A DNA stretch of 64,000 nt from Glacieibacterium sp965200405 (GCF_965200405.1 NZ_OZ241356.1:2356001-2420000); one strand, 5' to 3'; shown: positions 38,459-47,375, counted from the first letter of the stretch. Numbers and translations are program-made. Notes: generated from the sequence alone by a model not told the origin.

Positions 38459-38545
38459 TCCCTCCCTCCGCCGGGGTCAACCGGATCAGGTTCAGCGGGT
38501 CGTGGCCGGATCGCCACCTCTCAGCCGCACGCGCGGCCCCCCGGG
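38459..38545 (-). promoter_or_regulatory. TPP riboswitch (THI element)
   Basis: On the minus strand the conserved blocks appear in order: GGGG opening stem, GCTGAGA, ACCCGCTGAACCTGATCCGG, then a CCGGCGGAGGGA close. This is a standard thiamine pyrophosphate aptamer in the leader of thiC. The off-state probably hides the thiC ribosome site; no clear terminator follows. Confidence 0.95.
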
Positions 38546-38580
38546 GAAGCGTCGTTTGTGGGCGGCGATGCGCGCGGAGT

Positions 38581-39027
38581 CTAGAGGAAATACTTCATGC
38601 GAATGGTTTCGGTGGTGTCCGCGGCAACGTCGAAACGGGTCGCGGCATAGGTCGGCGCGCTGAACATCAGCTTGGGATTCTGGGAGAAACCGACGCCCTC
38701 CTTGGGGATGCCGAGCAGGTTCTTGTCGAGCTTGCCGTTGCCGTTCTCGTCGTGGATCAGCGACACGGCATAGTCGCCGGGCGCGAGTGGCAGCGCGACC
38801 TGAACGACAGGCGCGGCGGCGACGGTCAGCGGCGTGCCCTCGCCCTCGCACTTGCCGTCGGGAAAACGCTTGGGGCTGTGCCAGACGCACAGCACGACAT
38901 TGCCGTCGCTGGAGCGCAATCCGGTCAGCGCGATCTCCAGCCGTACCGGCTCAGGCGCGGGCGCGGTGCCCAGCAAGGTGACTGGCAACGCCAGCGGCAA
39001 CAACAGGCTCAGGCCCCGAAAGCTCAT
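38581..39027 (-). CDS. Exported DUF2141 protein
   Basis: A 148-residue secreted protein with a signal peptide ending near LLGTAPAPE. It carries the DUF2141 signature HDENGNGKLDKNLLGIPKEG (starting near residue 92) and GFSQNP, which looks like an acidic metal-binding loop. Function is unknown. GGGGGAA precedes the ATG at 39027. Its first 77 bases overlap, in another frame, the end of the upstream hydroxylase gene, so the two should be co-expressed. Confidence 0.85.
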   Translation of the reverse strand: MSFRGLSLLLPLALPVTLLGTAPAPEPVRLEIALTGLRSSDGNVVLCVWHSPKRFPDGKCEGEGTPLTVAAAPVVQVALPLAPGDYAVSLIHDENGNGKLDKNLLGIPKEGVGFSQNPKLMFSAPTYAATRFDVAADTTETIRMKYFL

Positions 39028-39760
39028 GCAGCAATTCCCCCGCGTATCCACGATCGGTCCCGCAGAGCCTGTCCCATACACGGAAATACAGGCCGTAGTT
39101 ACACCGATAGTGGCGGTGGTGAAGATGATGGTGCGATGCGGTAATCATGCAACGCCCGAAATTGCCGTCGACCAGACGGCGCGGAAAGATCTCCCAGCCC
39201 ATGTGATTGGTCACCCCGAAGAAGGTCGCGACCAGCAGCACCACCATCAGTGCCGCCCAGTGGATCGGCACCAGGAAGACCAGAACCGGAAACACGAAGG
39301 CGCCCGACAGTGCCTCGTAAGGGTGGAACGCCATAGCTGCCCAGGCGGTGGGCGGGCGAGAGTCATGGTGGACGGCGTGGACGCGCTTGAACCACCAGGG
39401 GCGGTGCATCAGGCGGTGGGTCCAGTAGAACCAGGTGTCGTGCGCGAACAGGTAGATCGCGATGCTGAACGGCAGCCATAGCCAGCCGAGCGTCGTCGGA
39501 TTGTCGTAGATCAGGGTCCAGCCATGCTCACGCCAGGCGACGGCGACCAACCCGGCGGGCAGGGCGTAGATCGCGGCGGAAACCAGCGACCAGCCGATCT
39601 CGCGGCGGATCTGGATGCGGCGCTTGCCCGCATCGGCAGGTCCCGCGACGATGCCGCGGCGGGCGGTCAGCCAGGCGAACATGCCCGATACGCCGAGGTA
39701 GCGCCCCGCGACGATCGCGGTCATGCCGAGCACGCCGAGAAGGAAGGGCAGGGCGATCAT
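38951..39760 (-). CDS. Di-iron membrane hydroxylase (sterol desaturase family), CrtG candidate
   Basis: A 269-residue membrane protein of the fatty-acid hydroxylase/sterol desaturase superfamily with several helices. The His clusters HDTWFYWTHRLMH, HAVHHDS and HHHLHHRHY form the di-iron site. It is divergent from crtY across 127 bases at the edge of the carotenoid cluster. In nostoxanthin-making relatives the 2,2'-ring hydroxylase CrtG has been placed in such clusters, so that role is a fair guess but not proven. The C-terminal 30 residues after DRLCGTDRGY fall in the overlap with the DUF2141 gene and are unusual. Confidence 0.75.
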   Translation of the reverse strand: MIALPFLLGVLGMTAIVAGRYLGVSGMFAWLTARRGIVAGPADAGKRRIQIRREIGWSLVSAAIYALPAGLVAVAWREHGWTLIYDNPTTLGWLWLPFSIAIYLFAHDTWFYWTHRLMHRPWWFKRVHAVHHDSRPPTAWAAMAFHPYEALSGAFVFPVLVFLVPIHWAALMVVLLVATFFGVTNHMGWEIFPRRLVDGNFGRCMITASHHHLHHRHYRCNYGLYFRVWDRLCGTDRGYAGELLHELSGPEPVVAAGVASHLAGHRARA

Positions 39761-39887
39761 GCCGGGGGTTTAGCGCCTGCGGCGGCGGGTTGGAAGCGCG
39801 ACACATGCGCCGGTTCGGGCAAGTGCGGCACCGTGGCGGGGGCATTGGGGGTGCGCTGGCGGGCGGGTTGGGCTAATCCTGCGACAG

Positions 39888-41048
39888 ATGGATTTCGACC
39901 TCATCCTAGCGGGCGGTGGCCTCGCCAACGGCTTGATCGCGCTGCGGCTGGCGCAGGTGCGTCCGGAACTGAGCGTCGCGATCGTCGAGGCGGGCACCAG
40001 CATCGGCGGCAATCACACCTGGTCGTCGTTCGCGCGCGACCTGACGGCGGAGCAGCTCGACTGGACCGCGCCGCTGTTCGCGCACCGCTGGGACTCGTAT
40101 TCGGTGCGCTTCCCGGCGCATTCGCGGACGCTGGCGGCGGGCTATGGCAGCGTCACTTCGGAGCTGCTGGACGAGGCGGTGCGCGCGGCGGTGCCGGCCC
40201 GCCGAGTGTTCGCCGGGACGCCGATCGTGACGCTCGATGCCGGTTCGATCACGCTGGCCGACCAGCGCGTGCTGACGGCGCGGGCGGTGATCGACGGGCG
40301 GGGGCAGGAGCCGACGGCGGCGCTCGACCTGCGCTGGCAGAAGTTCCTCGGGCTGGAGGTCGAGCTGGCGGCGGATCACGGGCTGTCCGGGCCGATCATC
40401 ATGGACGCGACAGTGCCGCAGATCGACGGCTACCGCTTCATCTACACGCTGCCGTTCGGACCCCGCCGGGTGCTGATCGAGGACACGTATTACAGTGACG
40501 GCGCGGCCTTTTCGGTCGAGGGCCTGCGCGCCCACATCGCCGACTATGCCGTGTCGCAAGGCTGGGAGATCGTCCGGATCATCCGCGAGGAGGTCGGCGT
40601 GCTGCCGATCGCGCTGGGCGGCGACGTCGCGGCATTGTGGTCGGAAGGGGTGCCGGGGGTCGGCCGCGTCGGACTACGTGCGGCGCGCTTCCAGCCGACG
40701 ACGGGATACAGCTTTCCCGATGCGGTCCGCACCGCCGATCTGGTAGCGGGGCTGCCCGACTTCTCCGCCGCCGCCGTCGATGCCGCGCTCCGGGCCGCCG
40801 CGATCGAGGCGTGGGACACGCGCAGCCTGTACCGCCTGCTCAACAAGATGCTGTTCCTCGCGGCACGCCCCGACGAGCGCTATCGCATCCTCGAAAGGTT
40901 CTACCGCCTCGATGCCGATCTGATCGGGCGCTTTTACGCCAGCAAGTCGACCTTCTACGACCGGCTGCGCATCCTGACCGGCAAGCCGCCCATCCCCATT
41001 CCACGCGCCGTCCGGGCGCTGCTCCAGTACGAGGTCGACCACCGATGA
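39888..41048 (+). CDS. crtY: Lycopene beta-cyclase
   Basis: Closes both ends of lycopene to give beta-carotene; 386 residues. The N-terminal dinucleotide-binding motif (LILAGGGLANGLIALRL, 5-21) is followed by the family blocks NHTWSSF, VIDGRGQ, PFGPRRVLIEDTYYSD and RAARFQPTTGYSFPDAVRTAD. Its stop overlaps the crtI start (ATGA). First gene of the crtY-crtI-crtB run. Confidence 0.95.
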   Translation: MDFDLILAGGGLANGLIALRLAQVRPELSVAIVEAGTSIGGNHTWSSFARDLTAEQLDWTAPLFAHRWDSYSVRFPAHSRTLAAGYGSVTSELLDEAVRAAVPARRVFAGTPIVTLDAGSITLADQRVLTARAVIDGRGQEPTAALDLRWQKFLGLEVELAADHGLSGPIIMDATVPQIDGYRFIYTLPFGPRRVLIEDTYYSDGAAFSVEGLRAHIADYAVSQGWEIVRIIREEVGVLPIALGGDVAALWSEGVPGVGRVGLRAARFQPTTGYSFPDAVRTADLVAGLPDFSAAAVDAALRAAAIEAWDTRSLYRLLNKMLFLAARPDERYRILERFYRLDADLIGRFYASKSTFYDRLRILTGKPPIPIPRAVRALLQYEVDHR

Positions 41049-42547
41049 CGCCTGAAACCAGAACCGCCTGCGTGATCGGCAGCGGCTTCGGCGGGCTCGC
41101 GCTCGCCATCCGCCTGCAATCCGCCGGCGTCGCGACGACGCTGATCGAGACGCGCGACAAGCCCGGCGGCCGGGCCTACGTCTTCGAGGACGCCGGCTTC
41201 AAGTTCGACGCCGGGCCGACCGTCATCACCGACCCGTCGTGCCTGGAAGAGCTGTTCACTTTGTCGGGCCGCAAGCTGTCCGATTACGTCGAGCTGATGC
41301 CCGTCACGCCGTTCTATCGGCTGATGTGGGAGGACGGCTTCGTCTTCGATTACGACAATGACGACGAGGCGCTGTTCCGCCAGATCGGCGCCAAGTCGCC
41401 CGCCGACGTCGACGGCTACAAGCGCTTCCTGAAATACAGCGAGGGCGTCTTCCGCGAGGGCTATGAAAAGCTCGGGCACGAGGCGTTCCTCGACTTCAAG
41501 TCGATGCTCAAGGCGGCACCGAGCCTGATGAAGTACGAGGCGTTCCGCTCGGTCTATTCGATGGTCGCGCGCTACATCAAGGACCCGCAGCTGCGCGAGG
41601 CGTTCAGCTTCCACTCGCTGCTGGTCGGCGGCAATCCGTTCAAGACCAGCTCGATCTATGCGCTGATCCATGCGCTGGAGAAGAAGTGGGGCGTATGGTT
41701 CCCGCGCGGTGGCACGCATGCGCTGGTGCGCGGCATGGTCAAGCTGTTCGAGGACCTGGGCGGCGTCGTCAAGATGGGCGTCGGGGTCACCGAGATCACC
41801 GCCGAGGGCGCGCGCGTGACGGGCGTGAAGACCGCCGACGGCTGGTCCGGCCAATTCGACATGGTCGCGTCGAACGGCGACATCATCCACACCTACAAGG
41901 ACCTGCTCGGCAATCATCCGCGCGGCAAGGCGATGGCGAAGTCGATGTCGCGCAAGAGCTTCTCGCCGTCGCTGTTCGTCACCTATTTCGGCCTGAAGGG
42001 CGTGCGGCCCGACGTGCGCCACCACACCATCCTGTTCGGCGAGCGCTACGAAGGGCTGCTCAAGGAGATCTATGGCGGCGGCAAGCTGGCCGAGGATTAC
42101 TCGCTGTACCTCCACCATCCGACCGCGACCGATCCGACGATGGCGCCGGAGGGGCACAGCGCCTTTTACGTCCTGTCGCCGGTGCCGCATCGTGGCAAGC
42201 TCGACATCGACTGGGATGCCGAGGCGCCGAAGTATGCGGCGAAGATCATGGAGTCACTGGAGCGGCGGGTGTTGCCGGGTCTTTCCAGGGATCTGGTGAC
42301 GATGCGGACGTTCACGCCGAAGGACTTCTCGACCGAGCTGAACGCGCATCTCGGGTCGGCGTTCAGCCTGGAGCCGGTGCTGTGGCAGTCGGCGTTCTTC
42401 CGGACGCACAACCGCGACGACGTGCTGTCGAACCTGTACTTCGTTGGAGCCGGGACGCATCCGGGGGCGGGGATCCCGGGGGTCGTCGGGTCGGCGAAGG
42501 CGACGGCGAAGCTGATGATCGGCGACGGCTTGAGGGTCGCGGCGTGA
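41045..42547 (+). CDS. crtI: Phytoene desaturase
   Basis: FAD-dependent desaturase taking phytoene to lycopene in four steps; 500 residues, usual for bacterial CrtI. The FAD motif GSGFGGLALAIRLQ starts at 13, followed by the GGRAYVFEDAGFKFDAGPTV block. The C-terminal bacterial carotenoid signature reads NLYFVGAGTHPGAGIPGV. Coupled to crtY by an ATGA overlap and separated from crtB by a large inverted repeat. Confidence 0.96.
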   Translation: MTPETRTACVIGSGFGGLALAIRLQSAGVATTLIETRDKPGGRAYVFEDAGFKFDAGPTVITDPSCLEELFTLSGRKLSDYVELMPVTPFYRLMWEDGFVFDYDNDDEALFRQIGAKSPADVDGYKRFLKYSEGVFREGYEKLGHEAFLDFKSMLKAAPSLMKYEAFRSVYSMVARYIKDPQLREAFSFHSLLVGGNPFKTSSIYALIHALEKKWGVWFPRGGTHALVRGMVKLFEDLGGVVKMGVGVTEITAEGARVTGVKTADGWSGQFDMVASNGDIIHTYKDLLGNHPRGKAMAKSMSRKSFSPSLFVTYFGLKGVRPDVRHHTILFGERYEGLLKEIYGGGKLAEDYSLYLHHPTATDPTMAPEGHSAFYVLSPVPHRGKLDIDWDAEAPKYAAKIMESLERRVLPGLSRDLVTMRTFTPKDFSTELNAHLGSAFSLEPVLWQSAFFRTHNRDDVLSNLYFVGAGTHPGAGIPGVVGSAKATAKLMIGDGLRVAA

Positions 42548-42583
42548 CCTGCCTCTTCCTGCTCCCTCCCCCCCCGCGAAGCG

Positions 42584-42669
42584 GAGAGTGGGGAGGGCCG
42601 GGGTGGGGGTTCTCGGGGACAGCAAGAAGGACGCCAAGAGGCGCCCCCGCCCCGGCCCTCCCCACTCTC
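42584..42669. repeat. Large inverted repeat between crtI and crtB
   Basis: Arms of 26 bases (42584-42609 and 42644-42669) are complementary except for one T/G position that would still pair as U-G in RNA, with a 34-base loop. Outside the arms, CTCCCTCC (42562-) and GGAGGGAGG (42690-) can extend the fold. No T-run follows. The composition resembles the element near 4.2 kb. It fills the 160-base gap inside an otherwise tight operon. Confidence 0.75.
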
Positions 42670-42707
42670 GGTTCGCAAGAGCTCTCCTTGGAGGGAGGGG
42701 GGAGTAA

Positions 42708-43652
42708 GTGACCGCCGTTATCCACGCTGCCCGCGCTTCCATCGCCCTCGGCTCCAAGAGCTTCGCGCTCGCCTCGCGCCTGTTCGACCAGCGGACGCGT
42801 GATCTTGCGACGCTGCTCTACGCCTGGTGCCGCCATGCCGACGACATCATCGACGGGCAAGCTTCGGGCCACGGCATCGTCGAATATGTCGCCACCCCGG
42901 CCGAGCGGCTGGCGGCGCTGGAGGCCGACACGCGCAGCGCACTGGCTGGCATGCCGCCGGACTCGATGCCGTTCCAGGCGCTGGCGCAGGTCGTCGAGGC
43001 GACCAACATGCCGCTGCGCTATCCGCTCGACCTGATCGAGGGCTTCCGCATCGACGTCGAAGAGCGGCCGTTCGTGACCTTCGACGACACGCTGACCTAT
43101 TGCTATCACGTCGCGGGCTGCGTCGGGGTGATGATGGCGATCGTCATGGGGGTGTCGCCCGACGACCGCGAGACGCTCGACCGGGCCTCGGACCAGGGCA
43201 TCGCCTTTCAGCTCAACAATATCGCGCGCGACGTCATCGAGGACGCGATGAACAGCCGGCGCTACATCCCCGACGATTGGCTGGCTGAGGTCGGGCTGAC
43301 CCCGGCGCATTATTCCTTCCCCAAGCATCGCCGGCAGCTGGCGCGACTGGTGACGCGGCTGGTCGACGAGGCGGAGCGCTACGAGGCCAGCGCGCGCTAC
43401 GGCACGGCGGCGCTGTCGACGCGCTCGGCCTGGGCGGTGCTGGCGGCGTCGCGCATCTATGGCGACATCGGGCGGCTGGTCCGCGACGGCGGCGCGGAGG
43501 CGCTGGAGAACCGCGTCGTGACCTCGCGCGCCGCCAAGCTCAAGGCGGTGATCGCGTCCTACCCGCAGGCGCTCAGCCGTGCGAAATCGTGGCCGCGTCC
43601 GGGTCCATCTCGCGACGGACTTTGGAGTTTTCCGTCGGGCGTGCTGCCCTGA
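42708..43652 (+). CDS. crtB: Phytoene synthase
   Basis: Condenses two geranylgeranyl diphosphates to phytoene; 314 residues with a GTG start directly after the GGAGGGAGGGGGGAG run. Both Mg-binding Asp motifs are present: DDIID (45-49) and NNIARDVIED (D175, D179). The last 80 bases overlap the end of crtZ on the other strand, and the C-terminal 20 residues are Pro/Ser/Arg-rich, so the gene may have read through a lost earlier stop. Confidence 0.95.
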   Translation: MTAVIHAARASIALGSKSFALASRLFDQRTRDLATLLYAWCRHADDIIDGQASGHGIVEYVATPAERLAALEADTRSALAGMPPDSMPFQALAQVVEATNMPLRYPLDLIEGFRIDVEERPFVTFDDTLTYCYHVAGCVGVMMAIVMGVSPDDRETLDRASDQGIAFQLNNIARDVIEDAMNSRRYIPDDWLAEVGLTPAHYSFPKHRRQLARLVTRLVDEAERYEASARYGTAALSTRSAWAVLAASRIYGDIGRLVRDGGAEALENRVVTSRAAKLKAVIASYPQALSRAKSWPRPGPSRDGLWSFPSGVLP

Positions 43653-44127
43653 CCTTGCCGACGCCGCGCGCCTCCAGGTCGGCCAGCAGGGCGCGGACCG
43701 GCGGCGCCCACAGGAAGCCGAAGCTGACCGTGCCGTGCTTGCTCTCGACGACATGGTGGAGCCGGTGCGCCTGCATGATGCGCTTGAGATAGCGCGAGCG
43801 CGGGTTCCAGCCGTGGCGGACCCGGCGGTGGACCAGCACGTCGTGGAACCCGGCATAGATCGCGCCGTACGCCGTGATCCCGGCACCCGCCCAGATCAGC
43901 AGGTGCGAGCCGCCATAGCTTCCCCAGGCGATCAGTGCGATCGCCGGCGCGGCGAAGATCACCGCGAACCAGTCGTTCTTCTCGAAAGTGCCGTGGCGCG
44001 GCTCGTGGTGCGACTTGTGCAGCGACCACAGGAAGCCGTGCATCATCCAGCGGTGCGCGACATAGGCGAACACCTCCATGCCGGCGACGGTGGCGACGAA
44101 GATGGCGGGGCCGATGAGCCAGTTCAT
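43573..44127 (-). CDS. crtZ: Beta-carotene 3-hydroxylase
   Basis: Membrane di-iron hydroxylase that adds 3-hydroxyls to beta-ionone rings; 184 residues. The His clusters are intact: HRWMMH (25-30), HKSHHEPRH (37-45), HDVLVHRR and HRLHH. The ATG at 44127 gives the expected N-terminus. Convergent with crtB, sharing 80 bases at the 3' ends. With crtY it predicts zeaxanthin as product. Confidence 0.94.
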   Translation of the reverse strand: MNWLIGPAIFVATVAGMEVFAYVAHRWMMHGFLWSLHKSHHEPRHGTFEKNDWFAVIFAAPAIALIAWGSYGGSHLLIWAGAGITAYGAIYAGFHDVLVHRRVRHGWNPRSRYLKRIMQAHRLHHVVESKHGTVSFGFLWAPPVRALLADLEARGVGKVRAARPTENSKVRREMDPDAATISHG

Positions 44128-44214
44128 TGGTTGGTCACACGCATGCTGGCTGTATAGAGCCACGGCCGGCGTTTTGCACCCGCGTCCGCACGCCGCAACA
44201 TGCACGGAGCCACC

Positions 44215-44514
44215 ATGCGTCGCCTGATCCTGACCGCCCTGTTGTTCGTCGCCGCCTGCGCCTCTCCGGCCGAGCGTATCACCCAGACCCTGGTCGACCG
44301 CGGCGTGCCGCAGCGCCAGGCCAAGTGCATGGGCAACCGCCTCGGCGACCGCCTCAGCCTGGAGCAGCTCAACCGCCTCAAGACGCTGAGCAAGGTCGAG
44401 ACGAGCCGCTCGGGGCGCTTCTCGATCAAGCGGCTGGCCGACGCGCTGGACCAGCAGGGCGATCCCAAGCTGGTAAGCGAAGTGATGGGCGCCGGGCTGA
44501 GCTGCCTGATCTAG
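44215..44514 (+). CDS. Small putative lipoprotein
   Basis: A 99-residue protein. The N-terminus MRRLILTALLFVAACASP has a lipobox (VAAC, Cys at 15), so it is probably lipid-anchored in the envelope. The rest is helical with two further Cys (CMGNRLG and near the C-terminus). No family recognised. It overlaps the next, convergent gene by four bases. Confidence 0.65.
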   Translation: MRRLILTALLFVAACASPAERITQTLVDRGVPQRQAKCMGNRLGDRLSLEQLNRLKTLSKVETSRSGRFSIKRLADALDQQGDPKLVSEVMGAGLSCLI

Positions 44515-44831
44515 CGAGGTGTCTTCGCCCAGGTCAGGTCGACGACCTCCGTGTCGATCAGGGCGCGCAGCTTCGCCGCGATGATCTCGGCGCGGTGCTG
44601 CGTCAGCCCATCGACGGTGAGGGCGACCCAGATCATGTCGTCGACCACGTCCATGCGAACCCGCCGGGGCAGCATGTCTAGCTGCGCGAACAGCCCAAGG
44701 ATACGGAGGATGACCTGCGGGACGGTGTTCGCCAGGACGCGGTACTCGCTCCGGCCCTCGCCGTCGTCGGGCGCCGGTGGCGTCACGGCGACGCGCGCTG
44801 CGTCGGTACTGAGGTCGGCGGCGGGATACAT
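44511..44831 (-). CDS. Hypothetical protein, possible ACT-like fold
   Basis: A 106-residue cytoplasmic protein. Residues about 36-100 read VPQVILRILGLFAQLDMLP, then a strand-rich MDVVDDMIWVALTVDG and a helix before VVDLTW, the beta-alpha-beta-beta-alpha-beta order of small ACT domains. ACT domains often bind amino acids. It is divergent from an Lrp-type regulator (105 bases apart), whose own sensor domain is ACT-like. The fold call is by eye only. Confidence 0.5.
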   Translation of the reverse strand: MYPAADLSTDAARVAVTPPAPDDGEGRSEYRVLANTVPQVILRILGLFAQLDMLPRRVRMDVVDDMIWVALTVDGLTQHRAEIIAAKLRALIDTEVVDLTWAKTPR

Positions 44832-44936
44832 GGCGACAAGATAGTCGAGACAGTGCGGCGAATCTTGCCTATCTCGCCCGGATTTCCGGTCTATGAAGTG
44901 AGTTCATCGCGCTATCGCCGCAAATCGAGTGAATCC

Positions 44937-45401
44937 ATGTCCCTGACCCTCGATGTCTACGAACGTCGCATCTTGGCGCTGCTGCAGGAGGATTCGAGCC
45001 TGAGCATCGCGGCGATCGCCGAGCAGGTCGGGCTGTCGCAGACGCCGTGCTACCGGCGCATCGATCGGCTCGAGCGCGACGGCATCATCAAGCGACGCGT
45101 CGCCCTGATCGACCGCGACAAGGTCGGACTGAACGCCCACATCTTCGCGCAGGTCAAGCTCAACGCCCACGGTCGTGCCAACCTCGACGAGTTCACCACG
45201 GCGATCCGCAGCCTGCCCGAAGTGCTCGACTGCCATGTCCTGATGGGCCCGGTCGACTTCATGCTGCGGATCGTCGCGCAGGACATCAAGGCGTATGAGC
45301 GCTTCTTCTTCGATACGCTGTCGCAGCTTCCGGGCATCCAGGAGGTCAACTCAAGCGTCGCCCTGTCCGAGATCAAGTCGACGACCTCGCTGCCGCTTTG
45401 A
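44937..45401 (+). CDS. Lrp/AsnC-family transcriptional regulator
   Basis: A 154-residue regulator. The N-terminal winged helix-turn-helix (about 5-60, ILALLQEDSSLSIAAIAEQVGLSQTPCYRRIDRLERDG) is followed by a C-terminal RAM effector domain (about 65-150). Family members sense amino acids and control their transport and breakdown. It lies beside the acyl-hydrolase/TonB/dipeptidase region and could govern it, but no direct evidence is seen. The ATG at 44937 gives the family N-terminus. Confidence 0.9.
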   Translation: MSLTLDVYERRILALLQEDSSLSIAAIAEQVGLSQTPCYRRIDRLERDGIIKRRVALIDRDKVGLNAHIFAQVKLNAHGRANLDEFTTAIRSLPEVLDCHVLMGPVDFMLRIVAQDIKAYERFFFDTLSQLPGIQEVNSSVALSEIKSTTSLPL

Positions 45402-45434
45402 TCGGAGGCCTGAGCGGGATCGCGTCGCGCGGCG

Positions 45435-47375
45435 CTAGGGCTGGGGAACGACCGCGACCGTTATCGCCGAGGCCTGGCGGGGCGTGTGGTAGACGGCGTG
45501 CGTCTGCGCCTTGAAGTCGCCCGGCACCGCGCGGAGGATGTTCTCGACATGGGTCTGGGGATTGCGGTTGATCAGCGGAAACCAGCTGCTCTGCACCTGC
45601 ACGCCGATCCGGTGGCCCTTTTTGAAAACGTGCGACGCCGAATGAAGGTCGATCCGATAGTCCAGCACCGCGTTCGGCGTGATCGGTTTCGGCGTCGTAT
45701 AGCTGGTGCGAAACCGGCCGCGGAAGACGTCGTTGGCGATCATGCGTTGCCGGCCGCGCAGGGCCGGCGCGACGCTGTCGTCGGTCGGATAGACATCGAC
45801 CAGCTTGACCACCCAGTCGGCGTCCGACCCGGTGGTGCTGGCATACAGCTTTGCCGCGATGTCGCCTGAGATCGTGATATCGTCGGTCAGCGGATCGGTC
45901 TGCCAGAACAGCACGTCCTTGCGCTGCGTGAAGGGCGCCTGGTCATCGGCGATCCAGGTCGACCAGGTCGATGCCTTGGACATGAAGGGCTTGATCAGCG
46001 CGCGGTCGCGGTACGGCACCGGGTCGGCGGGATCCGAGACGAAGCTGTCCGCGACGCTCTCCCCACGCGCCGGAGCGTCGAACGACAGCTTGCCGCCGGC
46101 GTGGAAATACAGGCTCCGGACGGTCGTGCCGCGCTTCAATGGCCAGCTGCCGAGGCGCTGCCAGCGGTTGCTGCCGGTCTGGAACACCAGTGCTTCGGGC
46201 TGGTCGAGCTTGCCTTCACCCTTCAGCCAATAGCGGAACCACGGCAGCTCGACCTTGCTGCGGTACCAGGCCCCCGTCGCCTCGCCGAGGTCGTAGGGCC
46301 CGTAGGTCGCACCGGGGCCGCGCCAACCGCCGTGGTTCCAGGGACCGACGACCAGATAGTTCATGCCTTTGGCGTCGCCGCGCTCCTGGCTGCGGTAGAT
46401 CGACATCGGGCCGTAGAAATCCTCCTGGTCGTACCAGCCGGCGACGATCAGATTCGGCGTGGCGACACGGCGCGCCAGGCTGCTGGTCGTGCGCTGCGTC
46501 TTCCAGAAGGCATCGTAGGTCGGGTGGCTGACGAAGTTCTGCCAGCTCGGCATGCTGGTGCCGAGCTGCTGGCGGTCGAGCGTCGCGAGGTCGTGCTGCT
46601 TCAGATACCAGGCATAGGCGTCGGTCTCGCCACCGAAGTCGAACGGCTTCATGGTACGGCCGTCGGTCTCCAGCGCCGTCACCCAGCTCCAGGCATAGTC
46701 GAGCCGTAAGGCGCCGTTGTGCAGGAAGTCGTCGCCGATGAACATGTCGTTGGGCGAGGCTTGCGACGACACCGCCTTGAGCGCAGGATGCGGGTCGATC
46801 GTCGCCAGCGCCGCGGTCCAGCCGCCATAGGAGACGCCGAACACGCCGGCCTTGCCGTTGTTGGCGGGCAGGTTGGCGACCAGCCAGCCGATCGTATCAT
46901 AGGTGTCGGTGGACTCGTCGACGCCGTTCGCCATGGTCTTGCGCGGGCGCAGGTTGACGAAGCTGCCCTCCGATCCCAGCCGCCCGCGAATGTCCTCCAG
47001 CACGAAGATGAAGCCGTCGGCGGCGAGCTCCTTGTACGACGTCGTCAGCACGCTGGTGACCTGCGCCATGCTGTAGCCGTAGGGCGAGCGGCTCATCAGG
47101 ATCGGCAGGGGACCGCGGTTGTCCCTGGGGCGCCAGACCTGGGCGTGCAATTTCACGCCGTCGCGCATCGGGATCATCATGTCTTCGCCGACATAGCCGG
47201 CGATGATCGTGCCCGCGGCGACCTGATGCGTCGGGTCGGCGGCGGGGGCGGCGGCAGCAGTAGCGGCAGCTGGGGGCGCCAACTGGGCTGCGCCGCCCGC
47301 CGCCCCCGGCGCACTCGCCGCCGTTGCGACGAGGCCCAGGATGCAGGCGAAGCGGATGGCGGCGCGGTCGTGCAT
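45435..47375 (-). CDS. Exported CocE/NonD-family acyl hydrolase
   Basis: A 646-residue X-Pro dipeptidyl-peptidase-like (S15) hydrolase. After a signal peptide and an Ala-rich linker to about 48, the alpha/beta-hydrolase domain has nucleophile S182 (GVSYGG), D316 (GWYDQEDF) and H348 (GPWNHGG). The C-terminal half is the PepX-C jelly-roll. Relatives include alpha-amino-acid ester hydrolases and glutaryl-acylases; the exact substrate is open. It follows the TonB receptor on the same strand by six bases, so it should act on what the receptor imports. Confidence 0.87.
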   Translation of the reverse strand: MHDRAAIRFACILGLVATAASAPGAAGGAAQLAPPAAATAAAAPAADPTHQVAAGTIIAGYVGEDMMIPMRDGVKLHAQVWRPRDNRGPLPILMSRSPYGYSMAQVTSVLTTSYKELAADGFIFVLEDIRGRLGSEGSFVNLRPRKTMANGVDESTDTYDTIGWLVANLPANNGKAGVFGVSYGGWTAALATIDPHPALKAVSSQASPNDMFIGDDFLHNGALRLDYAWSWVTALETDGRTMKPFDFGGETDAYAWYLKQHDLATLDRQQLGTSMPSWQNFVSHPTYDAFWKTQRTTSSLARRVATPNLIVAGWYDQEDFYGPMSIYRSQERGDAKGMNYLVVGPWNHGGWRGPGATYGPYDLGEATGAWYRSKVELPWFRYWLKGEGKLDQPEALVFQTGSNRWQRLGSWPLKRGTTVRSLYFHAGGKLSFDAPARGESVADSFVSDPADPVPYRDRALIKPFMSKASTWSTWIADDQAPFTQRKDVLFWQTDPLTDDITISGDIAAKLYASTTGSDADWVVKLVDVYPTDDSVAPALRGRQRMIANDVFRGRFRTSYTTPKPITPNAVLDYRIDLHSASHVFKKGHRIGVQVQSSWFPLINRNPQTHVENILRAVPGDFKAQTHAVYHTPRQASAITVAVVPQP

